A stretch of DNA of 64,000 bases from Vreelandella maris (GTDB lineage Bacteria > Pseudomonadota > Gammaproteobacteria > Pseudomonadales > Halomonadaceae). Position numbers and translations under genes: made by a program. This document shows positions 38,948 to 47,790 of the stretch, piece after piece (within the stretch, counting starts at the first letter, position 1; each line of letters opens with the position of its first letter). The notes beneath the pieces were generated by a model that was given only the letters and a program-made list of their open reading frames with translations, ran no database searches and had not been told where the DNA came from. Location: positions 124,001 through 188,000 of the forward strand of contig NZ_JABWCV010000007.1 in NCBI RefSeq assembly GCF_013371085.1. The letters are read 5' to 3'.

Positions 38948-40555
38948 TTACATCCGGAACACGCCGAAGCGTGTCTCTTCGATTTCTGCATTCATCGCGG
39001 CGGCAAGTGACAGGCCGAGCACATCGCGGGTTTGCAGTGGATCGATCACGCCGTCGTCCCACAAGCGGGCACTGGCGTAATAAGGGTGGCCCTGATGCTC
39101 ATACTGCTCGCGGGTGGGCTGCTTGAAGGCTTCTTCTTCCTCTTTGCTCCACTCACGGCCTTCGCGTTCATGCTGCTCGCGTTTAACCTGAGCCAGTACA
39201 CCCGCCGCCTGTTCGCCGCCCATCACTGAAATGCGCGCGTTGGGCCACATAAACAGCAGGTTGGGATCATACGCACGGCCACACATACCGTAGTTACCGG
39301 CGCCAAAGCTGCCGCCAATTAGTACGGTGTACTTGGGCACCTTCGCGCAGGCCACGGCGGTCACCAGCTTGGCGCCGTGCTTGGCAATACCTTCGTGTTC
39401 GTACTTGGAGCCGACCATAAAGCCGGTAATGTTCTGCAGGAAGATCAGCGGGATCTTGCGCTGGGTGCATAGCTCGATAAAGTGCGCGCCTTTCACCGCA
39501 CTTTCGGAAAAAAGTACGCCGTTGTTGGCCACGATGCCTACCGGGTAGCCGTGAATATGCGCAAAGCCGGTGACCAGCGTTTCGCCGTAGTAGCGCTTGA
39601 ATTCATCGAAATCGGAGTCATCGACGATGCGGCCAATCACTTCGCGAACGTCGTAGGGCTTTTTAAGGTCGGTGCCGACAATGCCATATAGCTCGGCAGG
39701 GTCGAGTTTGGGTGGTTTGGGTGTCTGCATGGCTAGCTTGCCACGCTTTTGCCAGTTCAGGCGCGATACGCAGGCGCGGGCAAGCTGCAGCGCATGGGCA
39801 TCATTTTCCGCGTAGTGATCAGCGACGCCGCTGACCTTGGCGTGAACATCCGCGCCGCCTAAATCTTCCGCGCTGATGCTTTCACCAGTGGCGGCTTTTA
39901 CCAGTGGCGGGCCACCGAGGAAAATCGTGCCCTGCTCTTTAACGATGATGGACTCGTCTGCCATGGCGGGCACGTAGGCGCCGCCCGCGGTGCAGGAACC
40001 CATCACCACGGCGATTTGCGGGATGCCTTCCGCCGACATGGTCGCCTGGTTATAAAAGATACGCCCGAAGTGGTCGCGATCAGGGAATACTTCGTCCTGG
40101 CGGGGCAGGAAGGCGCCGCCTGAATCGACCAGATAGATGCACGGCAGGCGATGCTTGCGGGCAATCTCCTGAGCGCGAATATGTTTTTTCACCGTCAGCG
40201 GGAAGTAAGTGCCACCTTTCACCGTGGCGTCGTTGGCGACAATCACGCACTCGACGCCGGAAACACGACCAATACCGGTGACGACGCCCGCCGCAGGAAT
40301 CTCGCTGTCGTAGATCTTGTGCGCCGCCAGGGCAGAAAATTCTAAAAACGGCGAACCCTCATCGATTAGATGATCTATGCGGTCGCGGACAAACAGCTTG
40401 CCCCGGCTTTCGTGGCGCTCGCGGGCTTTGGCACCGCCACCCTGGGCGACGGCGGCGGTCAGTTCACGCAGTTTATGTACTTCACCGAGCATTGAGGCTT
40501 CGTTGGTTTGAAACACATCGCTGCGCGGGTTGATCTGAGTGGAGATGGAGCTCAT
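38948..40555 (-). CDS. liuB: Methylcrotonyl-CoA carboxylase, carboxyltransferase beta subunit
   Basis: 535 residues from ATG 40555 ([13 protein letters not shown]). Acyl-CoA carboxyltransferase domains with [41 protein letters not shown]-like [15 protein letters not shown], and [23 protein letters not shown] with [14 protein letters not shown]. An open extension to 40597 overlaps liuA and is not needed. Acts with LiuD. Confidence 0.96.
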   Translation of the reverse strand: MSSISTQINPRSDVFQTNEASMLGEVHKLRELTAAVAQGGGAKARERHESRGKLFVRDRIDHLIDEGSPFLEFSALAAHKIYDSEIPAAGVVTGIGRVSGVECVIVANDATVKGGTYFPLTVKKHIRAQEIARKHRLPCIYLVDSGGAFLPRQDEVFPDRDHFGRIFYNQATMSAEGIPQIAVVMGSCTAGGAYVPAMADESIIVKEQGTIFLGGPPLVKAATGESISAEDLGGADVHAKVSGVADHYAENDAHALQLARACVSRLNWQKRGKLAMQTPKPPKLDPAELYGIVGTDLKKPYDVREVIGRIVDDSDFDEFKRYYGETLVTGFAHIHGYPVGIVANNGVLFSESAVKGAHFIELCTQRKIPLIFLQNITGFMVGSKYEHEGIAKHGAKLVTAVACAKVPKYTVLIGGSFGAGNYGMCGRAYDPNLLFMWPNARISVMGGEQAAGVLAQVKREQHEREGREWSKEEEEAFKQPTREQYEHQGHPYYASARLWDDGVIDPLQTRDVLGLSLAAAMNAEIEETRFGVFRM

Positions 40556-40565
40556 GACAGGACCC

Positions 40566-41735
40566 TTACTTACTTTCAGTGAAGAGTTCGCGACCAATCA
40601 GCATCCGGCGAATCTCGCTGGTGCCCGCGCCGATTTCATACAGTTTGGCGTCGCGCAGCAGGCGCCCGGTGGGGTACTCATTGATATAGCCGTTGCCGCC
40701 GAGTAGCTGAATGGAGTCCAGGGCTACCTGAGTGGCCTTTTCGGCACAGTAGAGGATCACCCCGGCAGCGTCTTTGCGGGACGTTTGGCCACGGTCGCAG
40801 GCACCCGCTACGGCATACAGGTAGGCGCGACAGGCATTCAGGGTGGTGTACATATCCGCCACTTTGCCCTGCACTAATTGGAACTCACCAATCGACTGAT
40901 TGAACTGCTTACGCTCGTGGATATAGGGCATCACCACATCCATGGCGGCCTGCATAATGCCAATCGGGCCTGCGGCCAATACGGTGCGCTCGTAATCCAA
41001 ACCACTCATGAGTACGCGCACGCCTTTGCCTTCCCCGCCTAGAATGTTTTCAGCGGGAACGGCGCAGTCCTGAAAGACCAGTTCACAGGTGTTGGAGCCG
41101 CGCATGCCTAGCTTGTCAAGCTTCTGGGCGGTAGAGAAACCGGGCATACCTTTTTCGATAATAAAGGCGGTAATGCCTTTGGAGCCGGCTTCGGGGTCGG
41201 TTTTGGCGTACACCACCAGCACATCGGCATCTGGACCGTTGGTGATCCACATTTTGTTGCCGTTAAGGATGTAGTGGTCGCCATTATGCTTGGCACGCAG
41301 CTGCATTGAGACCACGTCAGAACCGGCGCCGGGTTCCGACATGGCGAGCGCACCCACATGGTCGCCGCTGATCAGCTTGGGCAGGTATTTGGCTTTCTGT
41401 TCGGGGGTGGCGTTGATCTTGATCTGGTTAACGCACAGGTTGGAATGGGCGCCGTAAGAGAGCGCAACCGATGCGCTGGCCCGCGAGATCTCTTCCATGG
41501 CTATACAGTGGGCGAGATAGCCCATACCACTACCACCATCCTCTTCAGAGACGGTGATGCCCAGCAACCCCATATCACCAAACTTCTTCCACAGATCATT
41601 AGGGAACTCGTTATTGCGGTCGATTTCGGCAGCGCGGGGAGCAATCTCGCTGGCCGCAAAGGCGTTGACCTGCTCACGCAGCATGTTCAGTTCGTCATCG
41701 AGGCCAAAATTAAGTTCTGAGTAGTGTGAAAACAT
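40566..41735 (-). CDS. liuA: Isovaleryl-CoA dehydrogenase
   Basis: FAD enzyme oxidising isovaleryl-CoA to 3-methylcrotonyl-CoA. 389 residues from ATG 41735 (AGGTGA lies upstream; TTG 41741 is the alternative). Motifs: [58 protein letters not shown], and [20 protein letters not shown] with the catalytic glutamate region [19 protein letters not shown]. First structural gene of the liu operon. Confidence 0.96.
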   Translation of the reverse strand: MFSHYSELNFGLDDELNMLREQVNAFAASEIAPRAAEIDRNNEFPNDLWKKFGDMGLLGITVSEEDGGSGMGYLAHCIAMEEISRASASVALSYGAHSNLCVNQIKINATPEQKAKYLPKLISGDHVGALAMSEPGAGSDVVSMQLRAKHNGDHYILNGNKMWITNGPDADVLVVYAKTDPEAGSKGITAFIIEKGMPGFSTAQKLDKLGMRGSNTCELVFQDCAVPAENILGGEGKGVRVLMSGLDYERTVLAAGPIGIMQAAMDVVMPYIHERKQFNQSIGEFQLVQGKVADMYTTLNACRAYLYAVAGACDRGQTSRKDAAGVILYCAEKATQVALDSIQLLGGNGYINEYPTGRLLRDAKLYEIGAGTSEIRRMLIGRELFTESK

Positions 41736-41822
41736 GGTCAATCACCTGTTGCAGATTTTTGTATTAGCTTGTGTTAGCTATTTGTGTCGGCGAGTCGAGC
41801 TGGCGGTATGTCGCGCGACGAG

Positions 41823-42290
41823 TCAGTGCATAGTGGCGGAAGAGGGAGCAGACGCTTTGTCGGACGTACCCGTGCGCTCCTCTTCGTTCTGTTTTTCCTG
41901 GGGCTCTTTTTCTAGTAGTTCTTCGAGTGCCTGGCGGCAGCGAATCTCAGCACTTTCAAGCTCTAGCTGTACCATGGTGATGTCTTTCATTTGTTGGTCT
42001 AGCGCCGCACGTCGATCGCCTATCTTGCTAAGCATTAGATGCAGCTGCTTTTTGCTGCCGCTGCGAGTTTCGTCCCAAAGCTCGAACAGTTCGCGAATCT
42101 CTGCCAATGAAAATCCCAGCCGCTTGCCGCGAATGGTGAGTTTCAACCGCACACGGTCTTTGCTGCTGTAAACCCTGGTTTGCCCACGCCGGGAAGGGTG
42201 GAGCAACTCCTGATCTTCATAGAAGCGAATGCTACGGGTAGTTAAGTCAAACTCGCTGGCCAGTTCACTAATCGAGTAAGTTCTGCTCAT
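41823..42290 (-). CDS. liuR: MerR-family regulator LiuR
   Basis: 155 residues. N-terminal winged helix-turn-helix of MerR type (YSISELASEFDLTTRSIRFYEDQELLHPSRRGQTRVYS), a coiled-coil dimerisation helix (about 75-125) and a polar C-terminal tail without the cysteines of metal-sensing MerR proteins. Located immediately upstream of liuA, as in known LiuR regulons of branched-chain amino acid catabolism, where an acyl-CoA intermediate is the presumed signal. Palindromes matching a common operator lie upstream and before two plus-strand units. Confidence 0.92.
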   Translation of the reverse strand: MSRTYSISELASEFDLTTRSIRFYEDQELLHPSRRGQTRVYSSKDRVRLKLTIRGKRLGFSLAEIRELFELWDETRSGSKKQLHLMLSKIGDRRAALDQQMKDITMVQLELESAEIRCRQALEELLEKEPQEKQNEEERTGTSDKASAPSSATMH

Positions 42291-42390
42291 GGTGTCGTTC
42301 TCTCAAAAGGCATTGTTCTTAAGGACAGTTCCTAAGAATAAGTCCCAAGATATGCTTCCTATGGAACACTGCCAATGAGGCTAAAACAAG

Positions 42391-42406
42391 TTTACGTTAA
42401 CGTAAA
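42391..42406. promoter_or_regulatory. LiuR operator 1 (liuRABCD-mvaB)
   Basis: TTTACGTTAACGTAAA is a perfect 16-bp palindrome, 100 bases upstream of liuR. On the minus strand its first six bases can act as a -35 (TTTACG) with a -10 of TAGCCT after 17 bases. It shares the core ACGTTAACGT with the site at 47729. Confidence 0.75.
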
Positions 42407-42557
42407 GCTATTGTTGTTAGCAGTTGAAAAGCGTTGAATGCTCATAAGTGGCTGATATTTAACTTTTGGAGGCGCTTTTTTATGTGTGAAAATAGCGCTG
42501 ATAGACCAAAGTTGTAATTGTATTGCCATAGTGAGAGTTGCTAGTTTGCACGTACAC

Positions 42558-42573
42558 CTTACGTTCAGGTAAG
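42558..42573. promoter_or_regulatory. Possible degenerate LiuR operator 2 (liv transporter)
   Basis: CTTACGTTCAGGTAAG matches the perfect site at 42391 in 12 of 16 positions and keeps dyad symmetry in its outer arms (CTTAC/GTAAG). It lies 79 bases upstream of livG. Confidence 0.4.
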
Positions 42574-42651
42574 GCGGCGGCAAGCGATTTCGCTACTTCC
42601 TTATTACCTGTAATAGAGTCAGCACGACAACAATAAGAGGCTTGCCACTCT

Positions 42652-43443
42652 ATGAGTGCAAACGATGTCCTTCAGGGACCTGTCCTCGAAACCCGAGGGC
42701 TAACCAAAGAGTTCCGTGGGTTTACCGCTGTGGACGACGTTAATCTTCAGGTACAGGAAGGGCATATACACGCGCTGATCGGCCCCAATGGCGCCGGTAA
42801 AACCACTGTGTTTAACCTGCTGACCAAGTTTTTGCCGCCTACCCGTGGCGATATTTTGTACCGTGGTCATTCCATCACCAGTAAAAAATCCAACGAAATT
42901 GCCCAGTTGGGTCTGGTGCGTTCATTTCAAATTTCCGCCGTATTCGCGCATATGACCGCCTTGGAAAACGTGCGTGTGGCACTGCAGCGCAAACTGGGTA
43001 CCTCGTTTCACTTTTGGAAATCTGAAAAATCGCTGGATCACCTTAACGAGCGAGCGCTTGAGCTGCTAGAAGAGGTAGGGCTGCGTGAATACGCCGACAC
43101 CTTAACGGTAGAAATGCCCTATGGGCGCAAGCGAGCACTTGAACTTGCGACCACACTGGCACTGGACCCCACCATGATGCTGCTCGATGAACCGACCCAG
43201 GGCATGGGCGCTGAAGATGTAGACCGCATCGTGGCGCTGATTAAACGCGTTTCACAAGGCCGTACGGTATTGATGGTGGAGCATAACCTGAGTGTGGTTA
43301 GCCGCCTGTGTGACCGCATTACCGTGCTGGCGCGGGGCGCGGTATTGGCCGAGGGCGATTACGAAACTGTCTCCCGCAACCCACTGGTGCGTGAAGCCTA
43401 TATGGGCAGCGACGCTGCTGAGGAAGAGGGAGTCACGGTATGA
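42652..43443 (+). CDS. livG: Branched-chain amino acid ABC transporter ATPase, LivG-like
   Basis: 263 residues. Walker A GPNGAGKTTVFNLLT, a LivG-type insertion before the signature (LRE-YADTLTVEMPYGRKRALELATTLALDP), Walker B MMLLDEPTQGM, H-loop VLMVEHNLSVV. The usual LSGGQ signature is replaced by MPYGRKRALE, which is common in LivG proteins. It begins the plus-strand unit livG-livF-SBP-livH-livM and overlaps livF by 4 bases. Substrate specificity is inferred from the surrounding catabolic genes. Confidence 0.87.
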   Translation: MSANDVLQGPVLETRGLTKEFRGFTAVDDVNLQVQEGHIHALIGPNGAGKTTVFNLLTKFLPPTRGDILYRGHSITSKKSNEIAQLGLVRSFQISAVFAHMTALENVRVALQRKLGTSFHFWKSEKSLDHLNERALELLEEVGLREYADTLTVEMPYGRKRALELATTLALDPTMMLLDEPTQGMGAEDVDRIVALIKRVSQGRTVLMVEHNLSVVSRLCDRITVLARGAVLAEGDYETVSRNPLVREAYMGSDAAEEEGVTV

Positions 43444-44183
43444 ATATTGCCGAAGCACAAGCACCGATCGAAAACACGCAAAACCTGGAGATGTTGCGGG
43501 TGCAGGATCTGCATGCCTTTTATGGCGAATCGCATATCCTGCATGGGGTCAATTTTGATGTGAAGCGCGGCGAACTGGTGACTCTTCTGGGCCGCAACGG
43601 CGCGGGCCGTAGCACCACGCTCAAGTCGATCATGAACATGGTGGGGCGGCGTACCGGCTCAATCGTGATTAACGGTAATGAAACCCTGCATATGAAGCCG
43701 CACCATATTCCGCGGCTAGGGATTGGCTATTGCCCAGAAGAGCGCGGCATTTTTGCCAGTTTAGATGTGCATGAGAATCTCTTGTTGCCGCCAACGGTTC
43801 GTTCCGGCGGCATGAGCCTCGATGAAATCTACGCTATGTTCCCCAATCTTTACGAGCGGCGCAGAAGTCAGGGCACACGGCTTTCCGGCGGCGAACAGCA
43901 AATGTTAGCCATGGCGCGCATTCTGCGTACCGGGGCGCGCATGCTGCTGCTGGATGAAATTACGGAAGGGCTAGCGCCTGTGATCGTGCAGAAGCTGGCG
44001 GAAGTGCTGGTGAAGCTCAAGGAGCGCGGTATGACGATTGTGCTGGTGGAGCAAAATTTCCGCTTTGCGGCGCCCCTTGCGGATCGCCACTTCGTGATGG
44101 ATCACGGTCAGATTGTCGAAGAAATCAGCGCCGCGCAGCTACCATCGCGCCGGGAACATCTCAACTCAATGCTAGGGGTATAA
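43440..44183 (+). CDS. livF: Branched-chain amino acid ABC transporter ATPase, LivF-like, with Walker A Lys-to-Arg
   Basis: 247 residues. The nucleotide-binding loop reads LLGRNGAGRSTTLKSI: the invariant Walker A lysine is arginine (codon CGT near 43608). Other motifs are intact: RLSGGEQQMLAMARIL signature, Walker B MLLLDEITEGL and H-loop-equivalent IVLVEQNFRFA (Gln instead of His is typical for LivF). Gene order and overlap with livG indicate a heterodimeric ATPase. I recall that GRNGxGRST-type loops occur in other LivF-like proteins, so this may be a subfamily trait. Confidence 0.86.
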   Translation: MNIAEAQAPIENTQNLEMLRVQDLHAFYGESHILHGVNFDVKRGELVTLLGRNGAGRSTTLKSIMNMVGRRTGSIVINGNETLHMKPHHIPRLGIGYCPEERGIFASLDVHENLLLPPTVRSGGMSLDEIYAMFPNLYERRRSQGTRLSGGEQQMLAMARILRTGARMLLLDEITEGLAPVIVQKLAEVLVKLKERGMTIVLVEQNFRFAAPLADRHFVMDHGQIVEEISAAQLPSRREHLNSMLGV

Positions 44184-44328
44184 CACACGGCTAGACACTT
44201 AAATGTTCATTCCGCCAACAGTTTTGCTGCTCACAAAACAACAATATTAATTAGTAATTTGCAGTACGCACCTTCACAACAGCTCAAAAACAACACAACA
44301 ACAAAGGCCTCCGGGCCAGGAGACGAAT

Positions 44329-45552
44329 ATGACCTTTATGAAAAAAACGCTGGCCGCCAGCATCGCCGTCGCAGCAGCTTCAAGCCTTGCTGTGTCTACT
44401 GCTCAGGCTGATATGAGCGACGGTGAAGTACGCATTGGCTACCTAGCCGATATGTCCGGCACCTATCGCGACTTGGCAGGCCCAGGCGGCCTGACCGCGA
44501 TGGAGATGGCGGTGGCCGATTTTGGTGGCAGCGTCAATGGTGCCCCCATCGTGATTTCCAGTGCGGATGACCGTAACAGCGCCGACGTAGGTGCCAATAC
44601 TGTGCGCGGCTGGATCGATCAGGATAACGTCGACATGGTAGGCGGCCTGGTCGCCTCCTCGGTCTCGATTGCGGTCACCAAAGTGCTGGAAGAGAACAAT
44701 GGCCTGGGGATCGTTTCCGGCTCTGCAGCATCAAGCATTACCAACGAGCACTGCACGCCTAACCACATCCACTGGGTCTACGATACTTATCCGCTCGCTA
44801 ACGGTACCGCCAAAGCGGTCGTTGAGCAGGGCGGCGATACCTGGTTCATGCTGACGGCTGACTATGCATTCGGTCATGCGCTTGAAGCCGACGTGACAAA
44901 AGTCGTGGAAGAAAGCGGCGGTGAAATTGTCGGCGGTGTGCGCCATCCGTTCCCGACTAACGACTTCTCCTCTTATATCCTTCAGGCCCAAGGCTCGGGT
45001 GCCAAAATCATTGGCTTGGCCAATGCCGGTGCTGACACCGTTAACGCGATTACCACGGCCAGCCAGTTTGGTTTGACCCAATCCGGCCAGCAGCTAGCGG
45101 GTCTGTTGATCTTCCTGAATGACGTTCACGCCCTTGGCCTGGAAGCTACCCAGAACCTGCTGCTGACGACTGGCTGGTACTGGGATATGGACGAGCAGTC
45201 CCGTGAATGGTCACAGCGCTACTTCGATGAAGTGGGCCGTATGCCGACTATGGTACAAGCCGGTATCTACTCCAGCACGATGCACTACCTGAAAGCCGTG
45301 GAAGCCGCTGGCACTGACGACCCTGAAACCGTGCGTGCGCAGATGGCTGACATGCCCATCGAGGACTTCTTTGCCCGCAATGGCCGCATTCGTGAAGACG
45401 GCCGCATGGTGCACGACATGTACCTGGCTCAGGTGAAAACGCCTGAAGAATCCACCGGTGAGTGGGATCTTTATGAAATCCTCAGCACCATTCCCGCCGA
45501 AGAAGCCTACCGTCCGCTGTCTGAAAGCCAGTGCAAACTGGTACAGAACTAA
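44329..45552 (+). CDS. Periplasmic substrate-binding protein of the Liv-type ABC transporter
   Basis: 407 residues with a signal peptide (KKTLAASIAVAAASSLAVST, cleavage near AQA-D). Type I periplasmic-binding fold: VRIGYLADMSGTYRDLAGPGG, GGLVASSVSIAVTKVLEE, HPFPTNDFSSYILQAQGSGA. CAGGAG at 44317-44322 supports ATG 44329. Leu/Ile/Val, amides or related acids are possible ligands. A hairpin follows the gene, consistent with higher expression of the binding protein than of the permeases. Confidence 0.87.
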   Translation: MTFMKKTLAASIAVAAASSLAVSTAQADMSDGEVRIGYLADMSGTYRDLAGPGGLTAMEMAVADFGGSVNGAPIVISSADDRNSADVGANTVRGWIDQDNVDMVGGLVASSVSIAVTKVLEENNGLGIVSGSAASSITNEHCTPNHIHWVYDTYPLANGTAKAVVEQGGDTWFMLTADYAFGHALEADVTKVVEESGGEIVGGVRHPFPTNDFSSYILQAQGSGAKIIGLANAGADTVNAITTASQFGLTQSGQQLAGLLIFLNDVHALGLEATQNLLLTTGWYWDMDEQSREWSQRYFDEVGRMPTMVQAGIYSSTMHYLKAVEAAGTDDPETVRAQMADMPIEDFFARNGRIREDGRMVHDMYLAQVKTPEESTGEWDLYEILSTIPAEEAYRPLSESQCKLVQN

Positions 45553-45591
45553 TTTTCGGACTCGCTAACAATCGCAAGTGACGTTTAGTAC

Positions 45592-45618
45592 CGGTTGGCG
45601 GCAAGTTGCCGCCAACCG
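45592..45618. terminator. Hairpin between the binding-protein gene and livH
   Basis: CGGTTGGCGGCAA (45592-45604) and TTGCCGCCAACCG (45606-45618) are perfectly complementary around one base, followed by TTT. Likely a partial terminator or 3'-end stabiliser for the abundant binding-protein mRNA. Confidence 0.65.
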
Positions 45619-45642
45619 TTTGACGGCGAGGAGAATCGCGTT

Positions 45643-46530
45643 ATGACGATGATATTCGGCGTGCCATTGGCCGTCTTCATGGGGCAGCTGACGCTGGGCC
45701 TTGTGAATGGGGCCTTTTACGCACTGCTTAGCCTGGGTCTGGCGGTCATCTTCGGCCTGTTGAAGATCGTCAACTTCGCCCATGGGGCGCAATACATGTT
45801 GGGGGCTTTCGCCGCGCTGTTGGGCTTTCGTTACCTGGGCATTAACTACTGGCTGGCGCTGTTCCTGGTGCCACTTGTAGTTGGCGCCTTCGGGGTATTG
45901 CTGGAGCGCTTTCTGCTGCGCCGAATTGCCCACCTGGACCACCTTTACGGATTGCTGCTGACCTTTGGTCTGGCGCTGATTTTTGAAGGCACGCTGGTCA
46001 ACTTTTTCGGTGTTTCCGGCGCACGCTATGCAACGCCCGAGATTTTGCAGGGTGGCTTGAACCTCGGCTTTATGTTCCTTCCTACCTATCGTGCCTGGGT
46101 ACTGGTCGCTGCGCTGGCAATGTGTCTGTTTACCTGGTTTATGATCGAGCGGACGCGGTTGGGGGCCTACCTGCGGGCGGGCACTGAAAACTCCCAGTTG
46201 ATGCAGGCGTTTGGTGTCAATGTGCCGCTGCTGATAACGCTTACCTATGGCTTCGGCGTGGCCCTGGCCGCGTTTGCCGGTGTGCTTGCCGCGCCGCTCT
46301 ATCCAGTTTCACCCACCATGGGTTCCAGCCTTCTCATCGTCGTGTTCGCGGTGGTGGTTATCGGCGGCATGGGTTCGATATTAGGTGCCATCATCACGGG
46401 CCTTGCGATGGGTATCATCGAAGGCCTGACCAAGGTGTACTACCCAGAGGCCTCCAATACGGTGATCTTCTTCGTCATGATCCTCGTGCTCATGTTGCGC
46501 CCAGTCGGGCTGTTCGGTAAGGAGGCATAA
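45643..46530 (+). CDS. livH: Branched-chain amino acid ABC transporter permease LivH
   Basis: 295 residues, about eight membrane helices. Typical LivH wording: GLVNGAFYALLSLGLAVIFG, LLKIVNFAHGAQYMLGAF, and FAVVVIGGMGSILGAIITGL. ATG 45643 follows GCGAGGAG; the upstream open frame to TTG 45595 runs through the hairpin and is rejected. livM follows 2 bases downstream. Confidence 0.9.
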   Translation: MTMIFGVPLAVFMGQLTLGLVNGAFYALLSLGLAVIFGLLKIVNFAHGAQYMLGAFAALLGFRYLGINYWLALFLVPLVVGAFGVLLERFLLRRIAHLDHLYGLLLTFGLALIFEGTLVNFFGVSGARYATPEILQGGLNLGFMFLPTYRAWVLVAALAMCLFTWFMIERTRLGAYLRAGTENSQLMQAFGVNVPLLITLTYGFGVALAAFAGVLAAPLYPVSPTMGSSLLIVVFAVVVIGGMGSILGAIITGLAMGIIEGLTKVYYPEASNTVIFFVMILVLMLRPVGLFGKEA

Positions 46531-46532
46531 GC

Positions 46533-47528
46533 ATGATGACGGAAACTCAATCAATGGCAGCACCGTCCGCAGTACTAGAGCGCCAGAAGCGCGCCAAGTT
46601 TCGACGCAATATGTTCTATCTGGCGTTGATCGTGGTGGGTCTGGTGGCGCCATTTTTGGCCTACCCCGTGTTCTTGATGAAAGTGCTCTGTTTTGCGCTA
46701 TTCGCCTGCGCGTTTAACCTATTGCTTGGTTATGCGGGGCTGTTGTCCTTCGGGCATGCGGCGTTCCTGGCCACCGGCGGCTATGTGACCGGCTATTTGC
46801 TAGCGAGCTACCCGGGGCTAACGCCAGAGCTGGGTATTATCGCTGGCACCTTGCTGGCCACTCTGCTGGGCGTGCTGTTCGGGGTGCTCTCCATTCGCCG
46901 CCAGGGCATCTATTTTGCCATGGTCACCCTGGCCATCGCCCAGTTGGTGTATTTCATGTTTGTGCAGGCGCCGTTTACCGGCGGTGAGGATGGCTTGCAC
47001 GGCGTTCCCCGCGGCGAACTGTTTGGCTTTATCAGCTTGAGCAGCAACCTCGCGATGTACTACTTCGTGTTTGCGATTTTCATCTTCGGCTTTGCGCTGA
47101 TTCAGCGCACGGTGCACTCGCCGTTTGGTCAGGTGTTAAAAGCGATTCGTGAAAACGAGCCCCGCGCAGTATCGCTCGGCTACAACGCCGATGCCTACAA
47201 GCTGGTAGCGTTTGTGATCTCTGCCGGTTTGGCCGGGCTGGCCGGTTCAACCAAAACCGTGGTCTTCCAGTTAGCCTCGCTGACCGATGCCCATTGGCAT
47301 ATGTCTGGCGAGGTCATTCTGATGACCCTGCTGGGCGGCGTGGGAACGCTGCTGGGCCCGCTGATGGGGGCGGGCATAGTGGTTAGCCTCCAGCATATCT
47401 TGGCCCAATCCCCGCTGGGGAACTGGGTGAGCGTGATCCTTGGCATTATCTTTGTGATCTGCGTGCTTAGCTTCCGCAGTGGGATTGTTGGAGAGCTGGA
47501 TAAGATGTACCGAAAGAACTTCAAGTAG
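46533..47528 (+). CDS. livM: Branched-chain amino acid ABC transporter permease LivM
   Basis: 331 residues with about ten membrane helices and the LivM motifs NLLLGYAGLLSFGHAAFLAT, VLKAIRENEPRAVSLGYN and VILMTLLGGVGTLLGPLMGA. AAGGAGG sits 8 bases before ATG 46533. Last gene of the transporter unit, followed by a strong terminator. Confidence 0.9.
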   Translation: MMTETQSMAAPSAVLERQKRAKFRRNMFYLALIVVGLVAPFLAYPVFLMKVLCFALFACAFNLLLGYAGLLSFGHAAFLATGGYVTGYLLASYPGLTPELGIIAGTLLATLLGVLFGVLSIRRQGIYFAMVTLAIAQLVYFMFVQAPFTGGEDGLHGVPRGELFGFISLSSNLAMYYFVFAIFIFGFALIQRTVHSPFGQVLKAIRENEPRAVSLGYNADAYKLVAFVISAGLAGLAGSTKTVVFQLASLTDAHWHMSGEVILMTLLGGVGTLLGPLMGAGIVVSLQHILAQSPLGNWVSVILGIIFVICVLSFRSGIVGELDKMYRKNFK

Positions 47529-47591
47529 CCGCTTTGAACAGTGGCTGCTTGAAAAAAGTTCTCTGTCCCGTACTTATTGGTTCTTCCCGTT

Positions 47592-47615
47592 GGGCGCCGC
47601 TTGGCGCCCTTTTTT
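47592..47615 (+). terminator. Rho-independent terminator after livM
   Basis: GGGCGCC (47592-47598), loop GCTT, GGCGCCC (47603-47609), then six T (47610-47615). It ends the livG-livM transcript, so the downstream valine genes need their own promoter. Confidence 0.92.
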
Positions 47616-47728
47616 CTGCCTCTTTTTTCAATCACCTTTTTCAACCCCATTTTCTGTATGACGGCCGAGCTTCTACACCTAAGGTCGCAAACGTTGGCAT
47701 GTTGCTTGTGGGCGGGTAAATGGATAAG

Positions 47729-47757
47729 TTAACGTTAACGTCAATTACAACGACAAT
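47729..47757 (+). promoter_or_regulatory. LiuR operator 3 with overlapping promoter (valine genes)
   Basis: TTAACGTTAACGTCAA (47729-47744) shares the ACGTTAACGT core and 14 of 16 positions with the palindrome before liuR. Its first six bases can be a -35 (TTAACG), with -10 GACAAT at 47752-47757 after 17 bases, 34 bases before the acyl-CoA dehydrogenase ATG. The same geometry is seen at the liuR site. Confidence 0.65.
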
Positions 47758-47790
47758 AGCAGTGCGCACGCGCATTCGCGGAGATACGCC

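Larger units (their letters stand above)
42291..42651. other. Divergent regulatory region between liuR and livG
   Basis: 361 bases without a supportable gene. It contains an imperfect inverted repeat at 42316-42338 (TTCTTAAGGA and TTCCTAAGAA), the strong LiuR-type palindrome at 42391-42406, and a weaker one at 42558-42573. Between and around these the sequence is AT-rich with no clear hairpin terminator. Confidence 0.6.
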
